Source: CALKMS01 sp036796755 (lineage in GTDB: Bacteria > Actinomycetota > Aquicultoria > SKW223 > CALKMS01). From it: a DNA stretch of 14,564 nucleotides. The position numbers were made by a program, and so were the translations under genes. A model generated the notes under the pieces. It did not search any database, was not told the DNA's origin, and saw nothing but the letters and a program-made list of their open reading frames with translations. The DNA lies in contig DAIRCJ010000038.1 of NCBI GenBank assembly GCA_036796755.1, positions 1 to 14,564 of the forward strand, in the 5' to 3' direction. Of the stretch, positions 1 through 6,595 are shown piece by piece; the stretch's first letter is position 1, and every line of letters begins with the position of its first letter.

Positions 1-19
1 ATTCCCGATTATCAGGTAC

Positions 20-478
20 TTATACACTTTCTTTTACCTCTACGATTCTTAAAGCTTCATTTGGGCAGTTTTCCACGCAAGCTGGGGTTCCTATTTCCAG
101 ACAAAAGTCGCATTTAGGAAGGAGTTTTTTCTCATTTTCATCCGGCCTTATGGCTCCGTAAGGACAAACAAGCACGCAGCTCCAGCAGCCGACGCATTTT
201 TCGCTCTGATAGAAAGTTAAGCCGTCTTCTCTTTTTTGCATAGCTCCACTGATGCAGGCGGTAACGCAAGGGGTATCCGGGCAGTGGCGGCACTGGAGAG
301 CAAAGGAAACCAGGCCTTTTTCCTGAACCCGGATTCGTGGTATTGCCCGGGGGGATTCACGAAGGAAAGCCTTAATCAGGTCTTTTGATTGAGAATGAGC
401 AGTCAGACAGTAAACCTCACAGAGGCGACAACCAATGCAAACTTCCTCATTAGCTATAATCTTCTTTTGTTTTTTCAC
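20..478 (-). CDS. Four-cluster [4Fe-4S] ferredoxin-like electron-transfer protein (CooF/HycB/DmsB type)
   Basis: Likely an electron carrier or beta subunit passing electrons to or from a redox enzyme in the cytoplasm. Four cysteine groups are visible, each able to serve a [4Fe-4S] cluster: CIGCRLC-x3-C near the N-terminus, CRHCPDTPCVTAC, CVGCWSCVLVCP, and CDFC-x7-CVENCP, 16 cysteines in all. This is the pattern of CooF, HycB/HydN and DmsB-like proteins. I chose the GTG at 478 (about 152 aa, N-terminus MKKQKKIIANEEVCIGC) because family members start shortly before the first cluster. The frame stays open to a TTG at 529, but that would put the start on top of the predicted transcription start and operators. 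A GAGAG/GGAG stretch precedes the GTG at imperfect spacing. The gene diverges from the NrpR-like regulator and probably shares its operators. The partner enzyme is not visible; it may lie beyond position 1. Family call is firm, start and partner uncertain. Confidence 0.85.
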   Translation of the reverse strand: MKKQKKIIANEEVCIGCRLCEVYCLTAHSQSKDLIKAFLRESPRAIPRIRVQEKGLVSFALQCRHCPDTPCVTACISGAMQKREDGLTFYQSEKCVGCWSCVLVCPYGAIRPDENEKKLLPKCDFCLEIGTPACVENCPNEALRIVEVKESV

Positions 479-506
479 CGCTCCACTCTCATTGGCAAAT
501 ATAATT

Positions 507-520
507 GGCAACCAATTGCC
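507..520. promoter_or_regulatory. Palindrome GGCAA-CCAA-TTGCC, candidate NrpR-like operator (site 1)
   Basis: A 14-bp site with perfect 5-bp arms GGCAA/TTGCC around 4 bp. Written as GGCA-N6-TGCC it has the same 4-6-4 geometry as the GGAA-N6-TTCC operator known for methanogen NrpR. It overlaps the candidate -35 (516-521) of the plus-strand regulator gene and lies just downstream of the expected minus-strand transcription start. A further half-site TTGGCAA sits at 492-498. Binding by the neighbouring regulator is inference. Confidence 0.55.
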
Positions 521-545
521 GTAAGGCAATATATTGCCATATATT
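516..545 (+). promoter_or_regulatory. Candidate promoter for the NrpR-like regulator gene
   Basis: TTGCCG (516-521) and TATATT (540-545) are separated by 18 bp on the plus strand. The -35 overlaps operator site 1 and the spacer contains operator site 2, consistent with autoregulation. The predicted leader would run from about 552 to the start codon near 648-666 and contains a strong AAGGAGGAGG at 568-577. Prediction from motif match only. Confidence 0.4.
525..538. promoter_or_regulatory. Palindrome GGCAATATATTGCC, candidate NrpR-like operator (site 2)
   Basis: A perfect 14-bp palindrome with the same GGCAA/TTGCC arms as the site at 507-520, exactly 18 bp away start to start. It covers the expected transcription start of the minus-strand ferredoxin gene and lies in the spacer of the plus-strand promoter, so a bound repressor could block both directions. 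The repeated arms with a variable 4-bp centre argue for a protein-binding site rather than chance A/T palindromy. Confidence 0.6.
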
Positions 546-569
546 ATAACGGGAATGGCTGTTTGTCAA
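541..569 (-). promoter_or_regulatory. Candidate sigma-70-type promoter for the ferredoxin gene
   Basis: On the minus strand there is a consensus -35 TTGACA (569-564). It is followed by TATAAT (548-543) at 15-bp spacing or TAATAT (546-541) at 17-bp spacing. Transcription would start near 534-536, inside the palindrome at 525-538, which fits repression by an operator-bound protein. It leaves a leader of roughly 55 nt before the preferred GTG start at 478. Confidence 0.55.
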
Positions 570-592
570 GGAGGAGGATTTAAAGTATTCTA

Positions 593-655
593 ATGGCTGA
601 AAGTCAGCAAGAGAGGTTTGAATTTGTTAAAAAGGGGGTGGCTTTAGCTGGTTGA
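593..655 (+). CDS. Possible 20-codon leader ORF upstream of the NrpR-like gene
   Basis: An ATG at 593 opens a 20-codon reading frame ending with TGA at 653-655. The peptide begins MAESQQERFEF and ends GVALAG. A purine-rich AAGGAGGAGG lies at 568-577, but its spacing to the ATG (about 15 nt) is longer than usual. The frame stops inside the region where the regulator probably starts, so it could couple translation or be a non-functional short ORF. I see no homology and give it low weight. Confidence 0.2.
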   Translation: MAESQQERFEFVKKGVALAG

Positions 656-665
656 CAGCCTGGAT

Positions 666-1637
666 TTGAAAAGGAAAACTGTAGCCATTCTTAAAATATT
701 GAAAGATCAGAAGCAACCAGTTGGGTCTTTTCTTATTGCCCGGCGGCTTAAAGAGCAGGGGATTGACCTTTCGGAAAGAACAGTTCGCTATCATCTGAAA
801 AAACTTGACGAGATGGGATATACCAGAGTGGTTGGAAGGGAAGGAAGATTGATTACCCAAGCCGGGCTGGAGGAATTGGGAAACGCTCTGGTAGCGGACA
901 AAGCGGGGATGGTTATCGCCCGGATGGAAAACCTTTCTTACCTCACCACTTTTGATTTTCGGACTCAAAAAGGAAAGGTGCCTTTAAACATCTCCTTTTT
1001 TTCTCAGGGTTACTATCAGAAGGCAAAGCGGGTTTTGAAGTGGGTTTTTAAGAAGAAGCTGGCTTTAATTGACCGGCTGATAATACTGAGAGCCGGGGAA
1101 ACTCTGGGAGAGGTTGAAGTGCCGGTTGGTTACCTGGGGCTGGGAACAGTTTGTTCAGTGGTTGTAAACGGGGTTTTAATAAAGGAAGGCATTCCGGTTG
1201 CTCCCCGCTTTGGCGGGCTTCTTCAGTATACTGGAGGCAAACCCTGGCGCTTTACTGACCTTATAAATTATGAAGGCTCAACTCTTGATCCTCTGGAAGT
1301 TTTTATTCGGTCCAGGATGACCAGTGTTAAAAAGGTTGCCCGAACGGGCGAGGGAAAAGTTCTGGTCAGTTTTCGGGAAGTGCCGGCCACAGCCTTAAAA
1401 CACGTTGAGGGAGTAGTTGAAAGCTTGAGGGAGATTGGATTTTTTGGAATTATTAAGCTGGGGCGCCCCAATCAGCCTTTGTTCGAAGCTTCGGTTTTAA
1501 GCGACAGGGCAGGATTGGCAGTGGTTGGGGGGTTAAATCCGCTGGCGGCTTTAGAAGAATCTGGCATCCCGACGGAAAATCGAGCTATGGGCGGATTAAT
1601 TGAGTTTGAGAAACTTATTCCCTTCTCTGAGCTTTAA
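666..1637 (+). CDS. NrpR-family (DUF128) transcriptional regulator with winged helix and one NRD domain
   Basis: A DNA-binding regulator. Residues about 6-68 form a winged helix of the type seen at the N-terminus of NrpR and RNase R, with the core SERTVRYHLKKLDEMGY. Residues about 76-315 match the NrpR regulatory domain (NRD/DUF128), with landmarks GTVCSVVVNGVLIKEGIPV, PRFGG, STLDPLEVFI, SRMTSVKKV, a GGLNPLAALEESGI stretch and RAMGGLIEF. In methanogens NrpR represses nitrogen-assimilation genes and is released by 2-oxoglutarate. Some of those proteins carry two NRDs; this one has one, which is common in bacterial DUF128 proteins. The start is uncertain. The TTG at 666 lacks a Shine-Dalgarno, whereas a CTG at 648 in the same frame lies 6 nt after GGGGGTGG (634-641) and would add six residues (VDSLDL after the initiator). 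An in-frame TAG at 645 excludes anything further upstream. Function is inferred from family; its ligand and targets here are unknown. Confidence 0.88.
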   Translation: MKRKTVAILKILKDQKQPVGSFLIARRLKEQGIDLSERTVRYHLKKLDEMGYTRVVGREGRLITQAGLEELGNALVADKAGMVIARMENLSYLTTFDFRTQKGKVPLNISFFSQGYYQKAKRVLKWVFKKKLALIDRLIILRAGETLGEVEVPVGYLGLGTVCSVVVNGVLIKEGIPVAPRFGGLLQYTGGKPWRFTDLINYEGSTLDPLEVFIRSRMTSVKKVARTGEGKVLVSFREVPATALKHVEGVVESLREIGFFGIIKLGRPNQPLFEASVLSDRAGLAVVGGLNPLAALEESGIPTENRAMGGLIEFEKLIPFSEL

Positions 1638-1661
1638 GTTTCTGGAACTGAAGGCCTTCTT

Positions 1662-2393
1662 CTAATTGTTTTCATAAACTGGCGGGGGAAGAAGCTTATG
1701 AGCAGCTTTTTTAATTCTTTCCACCACCATTTCCAGTTTTTCTGCCGAGAATCCACTGGTGTCTTTTTTTTCCAGAGCCGCCAGTATGGCGTCAAGCTCA
1801 GCATAGGAAATTCCCAGTTCCCCTTCGTCGGTTTGTCCTTCCCAGAGACCGGCGCTGGGGGGTTTTTTGATAATCTTTTCTGGCAGTCCGAGATGCCGAG
1901 CTAAAGCCCGAACCTCGGTTTTGTAGAGGTTTCCCAGGGGGAGAAGGTCAACGCCTCCATCTCCAAATTTGGTAAAATATCCTGCCTTTAGCTCGCTTTT
2001 ATTTCCGGTGCCCGCTACTAAGTAGTTTAAGTTGTTAGCAAAGTAATACAAGGTAAGCATTCTTAACCGGGGTTTCAGATTTGCCTGAGCCAGCTGGCTG
2101 CCCGGAGGAAGAATTTCCTTAAACTTTTTAAAAACTGGAGTCAAGTCAACTTCTTTAACCTTTAAGTGGAGAAAATCAGCTACCAGGTAAGCGTCTTTAG
2201 TGTCTTCGGCAGAACTTTCGCAGGGAAGAATTAAGGCCAGATGGTTTTCGCCCACTGCTTCTTTAACTAAAAAGGCAGTCACAGCTGAGTCCAGACCGCC
2301 ACTAATTCCCACAAGCAAGCCACTGGCCTGAGATTCTTTGACTTTGCTTGCCAGCCAGCTGGTTGCTCCTTGAACAAAGCTTTCCCAGTCCAC
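1662..2393 (-). CDS. nadE: NH3-dependent NAD(+) synthetase
   Basis: Catalyses the last step of NAD synthesis: deamido-NAD is adenylated by ATP and amidated with ammonia. The 243-aa protein has the N-type ATP pyrophosphatase loop SGGLDS at residues 31-36, the AGTGNKSE motif at 127-134, the FGDGGVDLLPLGNLYKTEVR segment spanning 143-162, and PPSAGLWEGQTDEGELG at 178-194. There is no N-terminal glutaminase (nitrilase-like) domain, so it belongs to the ammonia-using short form of typical length. The start is GTG at 2393; an in-frame TAA four codons upstream excludes a longer form. No Shine-Dalgarno is visible, and an extended -10 (TGC-TAAAAT, 2408-2400) ends 6 nt before the GTG, suggesting a leaderless message. 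It is convergent with the NrpR-like gene (24-nt gap) and divergent from polA. Confidence 0.95.
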   Translation of the reverse strand: MDWESFVQGATSWLASKVKESQASGLLVGISGGLDSAVTAFLVKEAVGENHLALILPCESSAEDTKDAYLVADFLHLKVKEVDLTPVFKKFKEILPPGSQLAQANLKPRLRMLTLYYFANNLNYLVAGTGNKSELKAGYFTKFGDGGVDLLPLGNLYKTEVRALARHLGLPEKIIKKPPSAGLWEGQTDEGELGISYAELDAILAALEKKDTSGFSAEKLEMVVERIKKAAHKLLPPPVYENN

Positions 2394-2399
2394 TGTTCG

Positions 2400-2408
2400 A
2401 TTTTAGCA
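2400..2408 (-). promoter_or_regulatory. Extended -10 element directly before nadE
   Basis: Minus-strand TGC-TAAAAT matches the extended -10 form TGn-TAnnnT. Only 6 nt separate the hexamer from the GTG start, so transcription would begin at or within a base of the start codon. I see no good -35, which is typical when an extended -10 is used. Confidence 0.45.
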
Positions 2409-2481
2409 CAGGGAAAGCAATAAAGAAAATGAAAGAATGGGCTCTTGAAGAGGTCTCTTTTTAAAAATTTTTAATCCAAGT

Positions 2482-2487
2482 TAAAAT
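2482..2487 (+). promoter_or_regulatory. Candidate -10 (TAAAAT) directly before polA
   Basis: TAAAAT ends 8 nt before the polA ATG at 2496, which would give a leader of only one or two bases. No clear -35 is present at 16-18 bp. The intervening bases GGAATTTA contain at most a GGA as ribosome-binding signal. It is placed back to back with the nadE promoter in a 102-bp intergenic region. Confidence 0.35.
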
Positions 2488-2495
2488 GGAATTTA

Positions 2496-5081
2496 ATGAA
2501 GAAACTAATTTTGATTGACGGTAACAGTCTGGTTTATCGGGCTTTTTATGCTATTCCTCTAACCATTGCCCGGGCGGGCGAGCCGGTTAATGCAGTTTAT
2601 GGATTTGCCAGTATGCTCATTAAGCTGATAAAAGAGGAGAAACCGGCAGCTATTGCTGTGGCTTTTGACCGCAAAGCTCCTACTTTTCGTCACCATCAGT
2701 TTGCCGAGTACAAAGCTCAGCGGCTGGAGATGCCAGAGGAGCTTAAACCCCAGTTTGATCTGGTCAAGGAAGTGGTAATGGCTTTTGGCATTCCCTTCTT
2801 CGAACTGGATGGCTTTGAGGCTGATGATGTTATTGCCACTCTGGCCAGAAAGTTTGAACCATCCTTTGATGAGATTTCAATTGTCACCGCTGACCGTGAC
2901 GCTCTCCAGCTGGTAACTGATAAAGTAAAGGTAATTTCCACTCGCAAAGGTTTGAGCGAGGTAAAGGTTTACGACCGCCAGAAGGTTCTGGAAAGGTTTG
3001 GCTTACCGCCGGAAAAGATCCCTGACATGCTCGGCCTGGCAGGTGAAACTTCTGATAACATTCCTGGCGTTCCCGGTATTGGAGAAAAAACGGCCACTTC
3101 TTTAATTAAAGAGTTTGAAAGTTTGGAGGGGGTTTTAGAGAAAGCAGATTTACTAAAAAAACCAAAACTCAGAGAGACCATTAAGGCTTATGCTGCTCAA
3201 GCTCGCTTGAGCAAGGAGCTTTCCACCCTTCAGTCTGATGTCCCTTTAGAGGTCAGCGAAGAAGACCTTCTTTTTCAACCGCACTGGCAAAAAATAAGGC
3301 AGGTTTTAGCCTCTCTTTCCTTTAATAGCCTTCTCAAAAGATTAGAAGAAGAAAAAGAGGAAAGTCTGGAAATCCGGGAAGTTCCCCATTTTAAACCCCT
3401 GGAGCCCCTCGATTTGAGAAACTTCCTTTCCGGTTTGAAGTTAAGCTCTTTTTCTTTGGAAAAAGAAGGGGACTGGCTTTCCGGCTATTTAAAGGCGGCT
3501 TATTTTTTTGGCGAGGATAAAGGTTACCGGATTGATTTTTCTGGCCTGGCAAGGGAAGAAGCTCTTTCGGCTTTAAAAGAACACTTTGCTGAGCGGTCAA
3601 AAGTAAAAATAGTATTTGGCTTGAAAGAGGAACTTCACTATCTGGCCAATGAGGGTATAGAGGAGGTGAGCTCGGTTTTCGATCCTCAGCTTGCTGTTTA
3701 TCTTCTCCAGCCGGAACTGGCCAGGCAAAACCCTGTTCAACTTGGAGAAACTCTTCTGAAGGTTCGGTTAAAAGAGAAAAAGAGAGAAAAAGGGGCGGTA
3801 GCAGCCTTTTTAAATTACCAGCTATACCCTTTTTTAAAGAAAGAAATTGAGCAAAAAGAGCTTGAGTACCTATTCTACGAAGTAGAGATACCTCTGGCTG
3901 GTGTTCTCCAGAAAATGGAGAGAAACGGTTTTTTATTGGATCGGAAAAAACTGGAGGCTCTAAAGAAAGAAATGGAAGTGGTGCTGGAACAAATGGAAAA
4001 AGAAATCTACTGGCTGGCAGGAGTAGAGTTTAACATTAACTCACCTCAACAGGTAAGCGAGGTCCTTTTCAAGCGATTAAACTTAAGGACGGGAAAGAAG
4101 AGGCAAAGGGCTTTTGCCACTGATTTTTCTTCCTTAATCAAACTGGTCAACGACCATCCGGTGGTAGAGAAAATTCTGGCTTATCGGGAAGTTTTTAAGT
4201 TAAAGACTACCTATGTTGATGTTTTGCCGGCGCTGGTTAACCCGAAAACTGGCCGCGTTCACACCCGGTTCAACCAGGTAGGAACAGCAACCGGCCGGCT
4301 TTCCAGTAGCAACCCGAACCTTCAGAACATTCCGGTAAGAAGCGAATGGGGTCGAAGGATAAGGGAAGCTTTTGTTGTTCCTCCCGGTCACCTTCTCCTT
4401 TCGGCTGACTACTCTCAGATTGATTTAAGAGTTCTGGCTCACCTTTCGGGTGACAAAAACCTGGTGGAAGCCTTTAAAGAAAATAAAGATATCCATACTT
4501 CCACTGCTTCTGAGATTTTTTCTCTTCCGCCGGAAAAAATTGATGCGGAAAAAAGAAGAGTAGCTAAAGCGGTTAATTTTGGTTTGGCTTACGGGATGAG
4601 CGCTCAGGGGCTGGCAGATCAGCTTTTGATTTCTCGAGAGGCAGCTCAAAATTACATTGACCGTTATTTTGAGCGTCATCCGGGGGTTAAAGATTTTATT
4701 GAAAAAACTATTGCCCAGGCTTATCAGGATGGCTTTGTTAAAACAATTTTTGGGCGCCGCCGCTACCTTCCCGAGTTAAAAAGTGATAACATAAGAATAA
4801 GAAATTTTGGCGAAAGGTTAGCAGTAAATACTCCCGTTCAGGGCAGCTCAGCTGACATTATTAAAATTGCTATGGTTAAATTGGCTGAAGAGCTTAAAAA
4901 ACTAAATAGCCAGAGCAAGATACTTCTCCAGGTTCACGATGAACTTCTTCTGGAAGTGCCAGAAGAAGAAAGGGAGAAGGTTGGTGATTTAGTGAAAGAG
5001 GTAATGGAAAGTTCTGCTTCTCTATCGGTAGGCCTGCGAGCTGAGCTGGCCTGGGGAGAAAACTGGCATGAAGCCAAGTAG
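2496..5081 (+). CDS. polA: DNA polymerase I, family A, with degenerate 3'-5' exonuclease domain
   Basis: Repair and Okazaki-fragment polymerase, 861 aa. Residues 1-290 form the 5' nuclease: LIDGNSLVYRAFYAIP, the acidic cluster DGFEADDV (105-112), TADRDALQ (131-138) and the helix-hairpin-helix NIPGVPGIGEKTA (188-200). Residues about 300-460 correspond to the 3'-5' exonuclease fold, but its catalytic acids look lost: the motif I position reads FSLE (319-322) instead of FDxE, motif II is shifted (GLKEEL), and no Yx3D motif III is apparent. This resembles the inactive domain of Taq or Bacillus Pol I. The polymerase domain is intact: TATGRLSSSNPNLQNIP (597-613), motif A DYSQID (638-643), motif B RRVAKAVNFGLAYG (687-700) and motif C VHDE (813-816). 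It heads the cluster polA, S1, coaE, uvrB, SPFH; the S1 gene begins 11 nt after its stop. Confidence 0.96.
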   Translation: MKKLILIDGNSLVYRAFYAIPLTIARAGEPVNAVYGFASMLIKLIKEEKPAAIAVAFDRKAPTFRHHQFAEYKAQRLEMPEELKPQFDLVKEVVMAFGIPFFELDGFEADDVIATLARKFEPSFDEISIVTADRDALQLVTDKVKVISTRKGLSEVKVYDRQKVLERFGLPPEKIPDMLGLAGETSDNIPGVPGIGEKTATSLIKEFESLEGVLEKADLLKKPKLRETIKAYAAQARLSKELSTLQSDVPLEVSEEDLLFQPHWQKIRQVLASLSFNSLLKRLEEEKEESLEIREVPHFKPLEPLDLRNFLSGLKLSSFSLEKEGDWLSGYLKAAYFFGEDKGYRIDFSGLAREEALSALKEHFAERSKVKIVFGLKEELHYLANEGIEEVSSVFDPQLAVYLLQPELARQNPVQLGETLLKVRLKEKKREKGAVAAFLNYQLYPFLKKEIEQKELEYLFYEVEIPLAGVLQKMERNGFLLDRKKLEALKKEMEVVLEQMEKEIYWLAGVEFNINSPQQVSEVLFKRLNLRTGKKRQRAFATDFSSLIKLVNDHPVVEKILAYREVFKLKTTYVDVLPALVNPKTGRVHTRFNQVGTATGRLSSSNPNLQNIPVRSEWGRRIREAFVVPPGHLLLSADYSQIDLRVLAHLSGDKNLVEAFKENKDIHTSTASEIFSLPPEKIDAEKRRVAKAVNFGLAYGMSAQGLADQLLISREAAQNYIDRYFERHPGVKDFIEKTIAQAYQDGFVKTIFGRRRYLPELKSDNIRIRNFGERLAVNTPVQGSSADIIKIAMVKLAEELKKLNSQSKILLQVHDELLLEVPEEEREKVGDLVKEVMESSASLSVGLRAELAWGENWHEAK

Positions 5082-5085
5082 GAGG
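5080..5085 (+). promoter_or_regulatory. Strong Shine-Dalgarno for the S1-domain gene
   Basis: AGGAGG overlaps the polA TAG stop (5079-5081) and lies 7 nt before the ATG at 5093. This fixes the start and suggests efficient re-initiation by ribosomes finishing polA. Confidence 0.8.
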
Positions 5086-5092
5086 TATTACA

Positions 5093-6595
5093 ATGTCCAA
5101 ATCAACCGATGCGGTTCAAGGTATGTCCGATGCGGATATTCAGTTGCCCTCGCTGGAAGAGGGAAGTTTAGTAAAGGGCAAGGTCATAGAAGTAAAAAAT
5201 GGCCAGGTTTTAGTTGATCTCAACTATAAAACTGAGGGGATTATTGATTTAGACGAGTTCACTTCGGAAGTTTCGGGGGAGAAAGAAGAGGTAAAACCGG
5301 GGGACTATGTAGAAGCGGTAGTAGTAAAGAAAGAAGACGAAGAAGGGCGGATTATCCTTTCTAAAAAAAGAGCTGATTTTCGCAGAGCTTGGGAGCAAAT
5401 TCGAACAGCTTACTACGAAGGCTCACCAATTGAAGCCCGAGTGATTCAGGTAGTTAAGGGCGGTTTGTTATTAGAGGGGGGAACGAGGCTTTTTCTGCCT
5501 GCCTCTCAAGTTGACCTTAAGAAGCCCGTTGACCTTAATGAATACCTGGGTAAAAAAATCAAGGCTAAAGTTATTTCTATTGATGAAAGGAAAAAGACGG
5601 CGGTTGTTTCCCGGCGAGCTCTTCTGGAGGAGACGGGTTATTCACCCAAAAAGGAAGCTCTGAGCCGTTTGAAAGTAGGTCAGGTGGTAAAAGGTAAGGT
5701 AAAAAGCCTGGTTGAATACGGAGCCTTTGTGGAGGTTGAGGGCGTAACCGGCCTGGTTCACCTTTCGGAGATTGCCTGGAAAAGAGTGACCGATCCTTCG
5801 CAATTCCTAGAAATTGGGCAGGAAGTTGAGGTTAAGGTTGTTCAGATAGATTTAGAGAGGGAAAGGCTTTCCCTCTCAATGAAGCGACTCCAGCCTAATC
5901 CCTGGAAAGAGCTGGCCAGAAAGTATCGGGCTGGTCAGAGGGTCAAAACCAGGATTGTTCGTTTTGCTCCTTTTGGCGTTTTTCTTGAACTTGAAGATTT
6001 TGAAGGTTTGCTCCATCAGAGCGAGCTAAGAGAGGATTTAGCAGTCTTTAAGAAAAATTATTCCCCTGGAGACGAAATTGAAGTTGGGATCCTTTCCATT
6101 GACACTTTTCACCAGCGGATAAGCTTCACCCAGTTTATTTCTCCTCAACCTGAAGTAAAGGAAGCAGCCGAGACCAAAGAAAAAACGGAAATCGAGGAAG
6201 AAAAGTTGTTTGACCAAAAAGCAGAAAAAGAAGGGGAAATTATCGGAAAGACCTCAAAGAAGGTACCGGAAAAAGCCGGGTCCAAACTTAAGAAAAGCGA
6301 GCCAATTTCTACGGAAGAGGTACTAATTGAGGAAATTGGAGAAAAATTAGAAGAGGAAACTGCAAAAGAAAAAGAGCTTGAAACCGTAGCTGAGGAAAGC
6401 AAAGTCAAGCTTGACTTGACACCCTCTTCTTCGGAAGGCGAGCTTAATCTGGAGGAGAAAACAGAGATAAAGACGGAAACCGAAGATGAAATCAAGGTAG
6501 AGGCAGTTTCTGAATCGGGAAGTGAAGCGTCTACACTGGAAGACATTCTGGAGCTGATGAAAAAAACGCACGGGTCGAAGAAAAAAGACGGATGA
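5093..6595 (+). CDS. S1 RNA-binding protein, ribosomal protein S1-like, four S1 domains plus acidic tail
   Basis: Probably a ribosomal protein S1 homologue that helps mRNA bind the 30S subunit. Four S1 domains can be read at residues about 22-92, 109-176, 193-264 and 278-347. The third is the most canonical (VKGKVKSLVEYGAFVEVEG, then GLVHLSEI). Four repeats resemble the shorter S1 of Gram-positive and other lineages rather than the six-domain E. coli form. Residues 351-500 are an unusual low-complexity tail dominated by Glu, Lys, Ser and Thr, likely disordered, ending with a hydrophobic helix-like STLEDILELMKK and a basic GSKKKDG terminus. The start is fixed by AGGAGG 7 nt upstream. The 3' end overlaps coaE by four bases (ATGA), implying coupled translation. 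It could be called rpsA, but the tail and variable first domains leave the exact orthology open. Confidence 0.88.
   Translation: MSKSTDAVQGMSDADIQLPSLEEGSLVKGKVIEVKNGQVLVDLNYKTEGIIDLDEFTSEVSGEKEEVKPGDYVEAVVVKKEDEEGRIILSKKRADFRRAWEQIRTAYYEGSPIEARVIQVVKGGLLLEGGTRLFLPASQVDLKKPVDLNEYLGKKIKAKVISIDERKKTAVVSRRALLEETGYSPKKEALSRLKVGQVVKGKVKSLVEYGAFVEVEGVTGLVHLSEIAWKRVTDPSQFLEIGQEVEVKVVQIDLERERLSLSMKRLQPNPWKELARKYRAGQRVKTRIVRFAPFGVFLELEDFEGLLHQSELREDLAVFKKNYSPGDEIEVGILSIDTFHQRISFTQFISPQPEVKEAAETKEKTEIEEEKLFDQKAEKEGEIIGKTSKKVPEKAGSKLKKSEPISTEEVLIEEIGEKLEEETAKEKELETVAEESKVKLDLTPSSSEGELNLEEKTEIKTETEDEIKVEAVSESGSEASTLEDILELMKKTHGSKKKDG

Noticed and set aside
389..583. Plus-strand frame covering the ferredoxin 5' end and the divergent promoter
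   Set aside because: It runs antisense to the cysteine-rich coding sequence and through the operators; no homology recognised.
593..700. Possible frameshift joining the 20-codon ORF to the regulator at the A5G5 run (629-638)
   Set aside because: The regulator frame has a TAG at 645-647 between the run and the coding region, so slippage there would terminate.
1650..1659. GAAGGCCTTC palindrome between the regulator and nadE as a bidirectional terminator
   Set aside because: A 10-bp palindrome without a loop leaves only about three usable base pairs and has no clean T-tract; too weak to call.
6145..6546. Long minus-strand serine-rich open frame antisense to the S1 gene tail
   Set aside because: It is the mirror of GAA/GAG-rich codons in the acidic tail. 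It has no Shine-Dalgarno and its composition is explained by the sense gene.
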